Source: Gnetum montanum
Lineage: Eukaryota; Streptophyta; Gnetopsida; Gnetales; Gnetaceae
DNA: 64,000 nucleotides
Direction of reading: 5' to 3'
Assembly (NCBI GenBank): GCA_015680685.1
Contig: MNCI01000270.1
Span: 1,107,887-1,171,886, forward strand
Position 1 is the stretch's first letter, and the number at the start of each line of letters is the position of its first letter. Made by a program: the position numbers and the translations under genes. Positions 58,650-64,000 of this stretch are shown one piece after another. The notes under the pieces were generated by a model. It had not been told where the DNA came from and searched no databases. It saw only the letters and a list, made by a program, of their open reading frames with translations.

Positions 58650-59575
58650 TACTATAGAGACGCTAATTTTGTCACACACAACGCCACTCCAAAGCAACGA
58701 CTATTTAGAATTTAGATACTTAAACAATTTTAAGTATATTAGAAATCAGAAAATGGCACATTGCTGACAGCAGATGCAATTACCGAATTTTAACAAGCAG
58801 ATTGCACGTAAGCATAAACTAAATACTGGTTAATGGCAATGATGTTGTCACTGAGGATGAAACATCTTTGGTAGTGTTACCATAGATAGAAACTTATACT
58901 TGCTACAGTGCTACAAATGTAGGAAACAAAACTATACTTATCAGGGCAACACAATGAAATAAAGCAATGCAATGGGACCATAAGGAGTTTCCCGATTGAA
59001 AATGGTTTACAAGTTGAAAAATGCAATATGTTAGTATCTAAGGATTTGAGGAATTGAAAGCCCAAAAACCATGCTACTACTTCGAATTATAAAATAATGA
59101 AAGTTTAAGCATTTAAAAGAAATTCAAAATGAGTGCATAAAGTGATATAATAGCACAATGTACTGGCAACACGTTTGGAAATGCTGGAAAATGTTAAATA
59201 TCTCTAATGAAAAATGCCAAACTTTTTTGATATTGCTATATGTCGCTGAGATGCAGGTGTGATTGCAACCATCGGTGCATCCGTCACGTTATTCGTGACC
59301 GTCCTGTTGACTCGCTACAAGCGCCTGCCGTTACCCCAGCATCTAGAGAGAAGGCCACCATCTATAGCTGCGTTGTTGTCAGATGTGCATCGCTCGTAGC
59401 AACAAGAGGCTAAAAGATGGGTTGCATGTGGCCAAAGAAAACAGAAAAACAAAATAAAATAGTGGCTACTAATGGACACGCCCTACCAATCGCTACACGT
59501 TTCAAAAGAAAGGTTGGCAACCAGACCTTGTTGCCAATTCCAGAAATTGTTGTTTCTTGTTGCCCCTCTGCTTAG
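58650..59575. other. No recognisable gene
   Basis: AT-rich except for a GC-richer patch at about 59235-59420 with several CG dinucleotides. The end (59545-59575) is a pyrimidine-rich tract finishing CTTAG, which fits an intron 3' end before the helicase segment. Confidence 0.35.
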
Positions 59576-60578
59576 GTGGAAAATTGCTTAGCAGCATTGA
59601 CCGAAGGCTTAAGGAAATATTTCCAAATAATCGTTTAGATAACTTTTGTGGTAGATGTACGATACTCATTGGAGATCTTGCACAACTTCCACCTGTTAAA
59701 GATGTTATACTGTACATATCATCTCAGATGCATGTGAAGAATTTGTGGTTGGCATTCAATAAATTTGTAACCTTGGATGTTGTGTATAGACAAAGGGGTG
59801 ATGATTCACAAAAACAAATATTTAGAGAAGTTTTGATCAATGTACAAGAAGGAAAGATGACTGATGAGGATTATGACTTTTTAAGCTTGAGAATGGAACT
59901 TCCATCAACATCGGATGGGCGAGATGGATTTGAGGATTCTGTGCATTTGTTTGATACAAAGGATAAAGTGCATATGCATAATGAAAAAATATTGCTCAAA
60001 ATGTAGAAGCCAGTTGCAAGGTGCATAGTAGATAGAAAAAAAATGGTGTGAAATTTTGGGATGATTCAGAAGGAGAATTGGACCGAGTAGTGTTCATTTG
60101 TGAGGATCCAAGGGTTATGCTCACTGTTAATCTATGGCCAGAAGTAGGATTGGTTAATGGTGCATTGGAAGTCACTACGAAAATAATATATAGTCCACAC
60201 TATCAACCTCCATAATTTCCATCGTATGTCATCATTGAGTTTGACTCCTATATTGGAGTGCCGTATGATAATGAACATCCTCGACAAGTACCCATTCCAC
60301 CAATCATACATGGAGGATCTCGCCAACTACCACTTAGATTAGCATGGGCTTTAACGATACATAAGTCACAGGGAATGACATTGGAGAAAGCGTGTATAGA
60401 TGTTGGTAGCAAAGAAACAACAGGTCTTACATTTGTGGCACTATCTCGAGTGAGAATTATTAACAGTTTGAAGATATTCCCTCTGATCTCCAAAGAAAGA
60501 TATATCAAGATATTTAAGGCTTCGCACCTTCAAAGTAGATTGGATGAAGAGCAATGCATTAAATCTAATGAAGAATGA
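59576..60578 (+). pseudogene. PIF1-like DNA helicase, C-terminal half (pseudogene)
   Basis: PIF1-family helicases are ATP-dependent 5'-3' DNA helicases. The segment begins GGKLLSSIDRRLKEIF right after a splice-acceptor-like CTTAG, in the region following motif II. Then come GDLAQLPPV (59671-59697), YRQRGDD near 59794, CEDPRVMLTVNLWPEVGLVN near 60100, LRLAWALTIHKSQG near 60335-60374 and ALSRVR near 60438. These are helicase motifs III to VI in order. Walker A and motif II are absent. Lesions are TAG at 60004-60006, a frame change near the A8 run at about 60035-60042, and TAA at 60213-60215. GDLAQLPPV differs from the GDFRQ form I remember for Helitron helicases, so this looks like a non-Helitron PIF1-like gene. 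The few lesions suggest recent loss. Confidence 0.85.
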
Positions 60579-60773
60579 TCTCATTCTTTTCTATCAACTA
60601 ATTTTTACCATTTTGAATGTCAGGACATTTGTAACTATACATTTTCAATTACGCAAGTTTGTACATTGATCATTTCTGCTGTATTACAACATGTTTATAA
60701 TCATTTAATAAAGCATTTCATGGTCTTATAATATTTTTATCTATTATGTTTAAATCATCGCTACAGCAGACGA

Positions 60774-61314
60774 CTAGCAATCACTAGCTTAGTTATATAT
60801 TTATAATATATATTTATAAATTGGCCGACAGAATCTTATTTGTTTACAAGTAAAAAAAGTTCTTTGAGTAAAAAATTTCATGACTTCTGGAAGAAGAACA
60901 AGATTTAAAAACCCAAATTTTCATGCCTTTTGGACAAAGAACAAGAGTTCTGTAACTTATTTTTCCTAAGGATGGGTTTTCTGAAAAAAAAAATTTCATC
61001 AATTAATGTATGCTCTCACTCTCGACCGAATTTGCATTATATATCAAAAACAACAAATTCGGCCAAGGGTGAGAGCATACACTAATTGATGGAAATTCTT
61101 TTTTAGAAAACCCATCCTTAGGAAAAATAAGGTACAAAACTCTTATTCTTTGTCCAGAAGACATGAAAATTTGGGTATTTAAATCTTGTTCTTCATCCAG
61201 AAGTCGTGAAATTTTTTACTCAAAGAACTTTTTTTACTTGTAAACAAATAAGATTCTGTCAGCCAATTTACAGATATATATTATAAATATATAACTAAGC
61301 TAGTTGCATGCTAG
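60774..61314. repeat. Foldback element: 261-bp inverted arms, 19-base loop
   Basis: Left arm 60774-61034 and right arm 61054-61314 are reverse complements with about 20 differences (roughly 92 percent by eye) and almost no indels. The loop is 61035-61053. The outermost bases are ACTAGC and GCTAGT. Landmarks are TTTGTTTACAAGTAAAAAAA (left) and its complement (right), and CCTAAGGATGGG/CCCATCCTTAGG. There is no coding capacity. It could be a foldback MITE or a hairpin RNA source. No clear target duplication was found. Confidence 0.9.
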
Positions 61315-61579
61315 TGCAAGGAACAAGACAAAATCTTTAAAATGATGCAATAGGTAGGGAGTCACAAACATCATAAAATAAGCAAATGGAAACTTAAAAG
61401 TAAACTGTATTAACCTAAACATGATTAAAATAACCAAATAATCAAAAGAGAACTAGACGTGGGCCACCCAAACCACACCATCTTATTTAATTAAAATCCA
61501 AATATATAATTTATTTATTTTAACTACATATATCTATATATAATTAAAATATAATTATGATTTTTTCCCAATCTTCTTA

Positions 61580-61791
61580 NNNNNNNNNNNNNNNNNNNNN
61601 NNNNNNNNNNNNNNNNNNNNNNNNNNNNNNNNNNNNNNNNNNNNNNNNNNNNNNNNNNNNNNNNNNNNNNNNNNNNNNNNNNNNNNNNNNNNNNNNNNNN
61701 NNNNNNNNNNNNNNNNNNNNNNNNNNNNNNNNNNNNNNNNNNNNNNNNNNNNNNNNNNNNNNNNNNNNNNNNNNNNNNNNNNNNNNNNNNN
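61580..61791. other. Assembly gap (212 N)
   Basis: A run of undetermined bases; open frames passing through it are meaningless. A single further N lies at 58632. Confidence 1.
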
Positions 61792-62339
61792 TGGCTAAGG
61801 GTTCCCAAGTGAAGATGAACACACTTCACCCTATTGTTCACAAGGTAACCATGAATCATCACACTTGAGGGCTAGGGCTTAAGAGGGAAAATGGGGTTTT
61901 CCAATGTCACCTAGTGATTATGGCTAACCCTTCTCCAACATCACCTATCCTACACTCACATGATCATGATGATTACATGATAAGTTAGCACATATCTCAT
62001 GCTCCATAATCCAACAGAACTATAGAAACTAAAACCTTGAAAAAGACTAGGACGAATCAAAGCATTATTGAAATATATAGTATAAGAGAGATTTTATGTA
62101 ATAGTAATAAGAAATATTATATAAAGCATTATACTCACATTATTTTCCAATGGTGCTTTGATGACCCAACACCTAGTAACTCAAAAGATCATAATGATTA
62201 TTAAAATAAAATGCAAAGCAAAAATAAAACAATATGCCAAGAAAGAAATGATGGGAATGCAAAGAAAATATGCAAATGCAACTATATACAAATGAAATGT
62301 ATGACAAAGAGGAAGAAAACATGCAACTAAAGAGCTACC
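61792..62339. other. Unassigned, possibly 3' end of element F
   Basis: A-rich sequence with no coding similarity. Its position behind the integrase tail of F (minus strand) suggests its 3' non-coding region or LTR, but no LTR end was identified. Confidence 0.3.
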
Positions 62340-62967
62340 AGGTGTCCACGCGAGACACCTAAGCAGAAATGCTTTGGATGGAATGCATTAAAATTTCTAG
62401 GTGACTTATATCCTTGCACATCAACAACCTTGTATATATTGGGGCTAATAACGTTTTAATTTGAAATGGGCTTAACCACATAGGAGAGAACTTACTTTGA
62501 AGATTTGCTTGGTTAAATGTTCTACCTTTTTCTAAGACTAGGTCTCCTATCTTAAAGACTTCACCGATGTACTCCTTGTCAAGACATTGTTTAACAATTT
62601 GTCAATGCTTAAGATTACGAAAATCAAGACCTAATCTTAACTTGCTTGATCATTTTCTATAAATTTTTTCTTTGGTATAAGTTTCAATGATAGGTCTAAG
62701 TCTTGGTGGGTCATTGAATATAGCCTTTATAGGAGAATGTTCCATGGATATGTCATTAAAACTTAGCACACCTTCAAATGTTTTAAGAGGTAGGGTCTTA
62801 TTTATATCTTTATCTTCCCCTAAAAGTGGTGGATCACTTAGATGAAATCCATCATGTTGTTGATAAGGCAAGGTATCTCCATAGCTTTCTTCACCTTCTC
62901 TAGAATTTTGATAGGATTGGGTTGAACTTGTATGAGAGACAAAATTTATTTTTGTAGGTCCACTCAT
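62340..62967 (-). pseudogene. Linker and integrase C-terminal domain of element F
   Basis: An open 105-codon linker (62967-62650) is followed after a stop by DKEYIGEVFKIGDLVLEKGR, then SKFSPMWLSPFQIKTLLAP (about 62560-62430). The second part has the form of the integrase C terminus (FK-GDLVL-K ... GKF-P-W-GPF-I). RT, RNase H and the integrase core are missing, so an internal deletion of roughly 2-3 kb of pol is inferred. Confidence 0.6.
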
Positions 62968-63015
62968 ATCTTCACTATGCTCAACCTCAATTACCCTGAC
63001 ATAAAGATTAGTATT

Positions 63016-63468
63016 TCAATCTTCCAAAGATTGATTTTGTTGATCAAAGGCTATAACTACTTGTTTGTAGAAGGGTTCTCGAGGTATAGTCATGTATTCA
63101 GATTTTCCTTTGATAGGGATTAATAATTCTAAGAAGTCTGACCTAAAGAAGCCCACAAACTTGGCTCCAAAAGTCCTAGGTAGGAGCACACCATAGGTAG
63201 GTAACATGTTAACTACTAGGATATCTGTGTAACATGTGAATGTAGGGTGTTGTTTAAGTTGCACTTTTACTCCTTTTAATGACCCTACTACAGGTATGTT
63301 AGACCCATCAAGTTGAATCACATTCTTCGTTTGTGATATCATTTGTGCTTCTAAAGTCTTACATACCTCAAGAGGCATGACACTAACAATTGCTCTAGAA
63401 TCCATCAAACAATTGTGAACATTCTTTCCTAAAATAATTAGAGGAGGTTGCTCTTTCTCACTCATCAT
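63016..63468 (-). pseudogene. Aspartic protease of element F
   Basis: 150 open codons: NCLMDSRAIVSVMPLEVCKT, VIQLDGSNIPVVGSLKGVKV, DILVVNMLPTYGVLLPRTFG. This is the classic gypsy protease block, but the active-site D-S-G reads D-S-R, so it is probably inactive. The usual LLSRDW-K motif is LLPRTFGAK. Confidence 0.8.
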
Positions 63469-63522
63469 GGAATTGTTTACATTTTGTACTGATGATGTGT
63501 TAGGACTTTCAGTGAAGTGAAT

Positions 63523-63915
63523 TTACTTTTCATGGTTTGGGAATTTTCCTTTATTGGTTTTTGGTCTATGAACTATCTCTTGAATCACCTCTTTCATTTC
63601 ATTAAATTGTAAAAGGTCATACATTGAGATGTTAGCTTTGGTTTTCTTAAAATCCTCAACTAGATTGTAAGTCTTAGGTATGCTTTTGACTTCTTGTTGA
63701 GGTGGAGTTCTTCTAAGAAGAGGAGGGGAGTTTGTTTGTTGTGGGGCATTTACTTGTGATGACCCGATTTGGTTGTTTACATTGTTATGAACTCTCTTGT
63801 TTGGAGGAGTGTAATGATCATTCCTAGTTTGTTGTTGTGTGTTGTTCATGATGTCTTTAAATCTACGATAGCAAGCATTAGGTGAGTTGGGGTTGTTTAC
63901 CATAACTTGCTCCAA
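63523..63915 (-). pseudogene. gag-protease linker of element F
   Basis: A 130-codon open run, Asn/Gln/Pro-rich, ends with YNLVEDFKKTKANISMYDLL and EVIQEIVHRP. This is the conserved segment just before protease in many plant gypsy elements (form LVEDLKKTPANISI-ELL). The frame continues to the right edge region, where coding similarity fades. Confidence 0.7.
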
Positions 63916-64000
63916 TGAGGTACATTAAAGACCATAATAGGAGGTTTTCCATTTTGTTGACCTTGGGTGTTGTTGCCATATAATGCTAAAAATTGGGGAC

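Larger units (their letters stand above)
62340..64000 (-). mobile_element. Element F: third gypsy family, internally deleted
   Basis: Minus-strand order: gag end, protease, then a short acidic linker directly joined to an integrase C terminus, without RT or RNase H. The element enters from the right edge. The protease style (QLDGSNIPVVGSLKGV; PTYGVLL) differs from both A-D and E. Confidence 0.7.

Noticed and set aside
60774-61314. Calling the foldback and helicase segment one Helitron
   Set aside because: The GCTAGT end is suggestive, but there is no 16-20-bp terminal hairpin, no Rep domain, and the helicase lacks the Helitron-like GDFRQ form.
61524-61868. Open frames crossing 61580-61791
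   Set aside because: They are created by the run of undetermined bases and carry no information.
1-64000. CRISPR arrays, bacterial operons, tRNA or rRNA genes
   Set aside because: The tandem arrays lack the repeat-spacer pattern, everything points to plant nuclear DNA, and no tRNA or rRNA signature was seen by eye.

Overview
The window looks like gene-poor nuclear DNA of a large-genome seed plant. It is filled with old, nested and broken retrotransposons. Apart from one clear PIF1-like helicase pseudogene, nearly everything recognisable is Ty3/gypsy LTR retrotransposon, plus a LINE scrap, tandem repeats and a foldback element. Decay is heavy but even (many stops, transition-rich LTR divergence), as in gymnosperm-type genomes that keep old insertions. 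The species cannot be named from this sequence.

One Ty3/gypsy family recurs six times. Its LTRs run TGATGAG...CTCATCA and are followed by a primer site complementary to tRNA-Asp, as in Athila/Tat elements. Copies: Z (1-2512, minus, leaves the window at left), a stand-alone LTR (5268-6153), B (19964 to about 32240, minus), C (about 32247-40049, plus), D (40050 to about 43738, plus) and A (46618-54132, plus). A is complete end to end, with two LTRs and a GGTAT target duplication, but has lost RT, RNase H and the start of integrase. Together the copies reveal the ancestral layout: LTR, PBS, gag with a compact CCHC-like knuckle, protease, RT, RNase H, integrase, a roughly 2-kb conserved non-coding block, a spliced-looking third ORF, polypurine tract, LTR.

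Layout. 1-2512: Z, inserted in one arm of a large inverted repeat (arms 2513-4765 and 6185-7845). 7846-11229: AT-rich, little to call apart from a tandem duplication. 11230-11523: LINE RT scrap. 11625-14170: tail of another gypsy element with its non-coding repeats. 14890-17480: remnant of an unidentified intron-containing gene. 17880-19760: promoter-like region with tandem repeats, possibly an unrelated LTR. 19964-43738: B and C head to head, then D inserted in the third ORF of C. 43739-54640: gag-protease of a different gypsy element E (minus), split by A. 54640-58650: tandem-repeat-rich non-coding DNA. 59576-60578: PIF1-like pseudogene. 60774-61314: near-perfect foldback. 61580-61791: assembly gap. 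62340-64000: a third gypsy family F (minus) with most of pol deleted.

No gene appears intact or likely to be functional. The value of the window lies in its stratigraphy (which insertion cut which), in the third ORF and conserved non-coding block of the Athila-like family, and in the foldback beside the helicase pseudogene.
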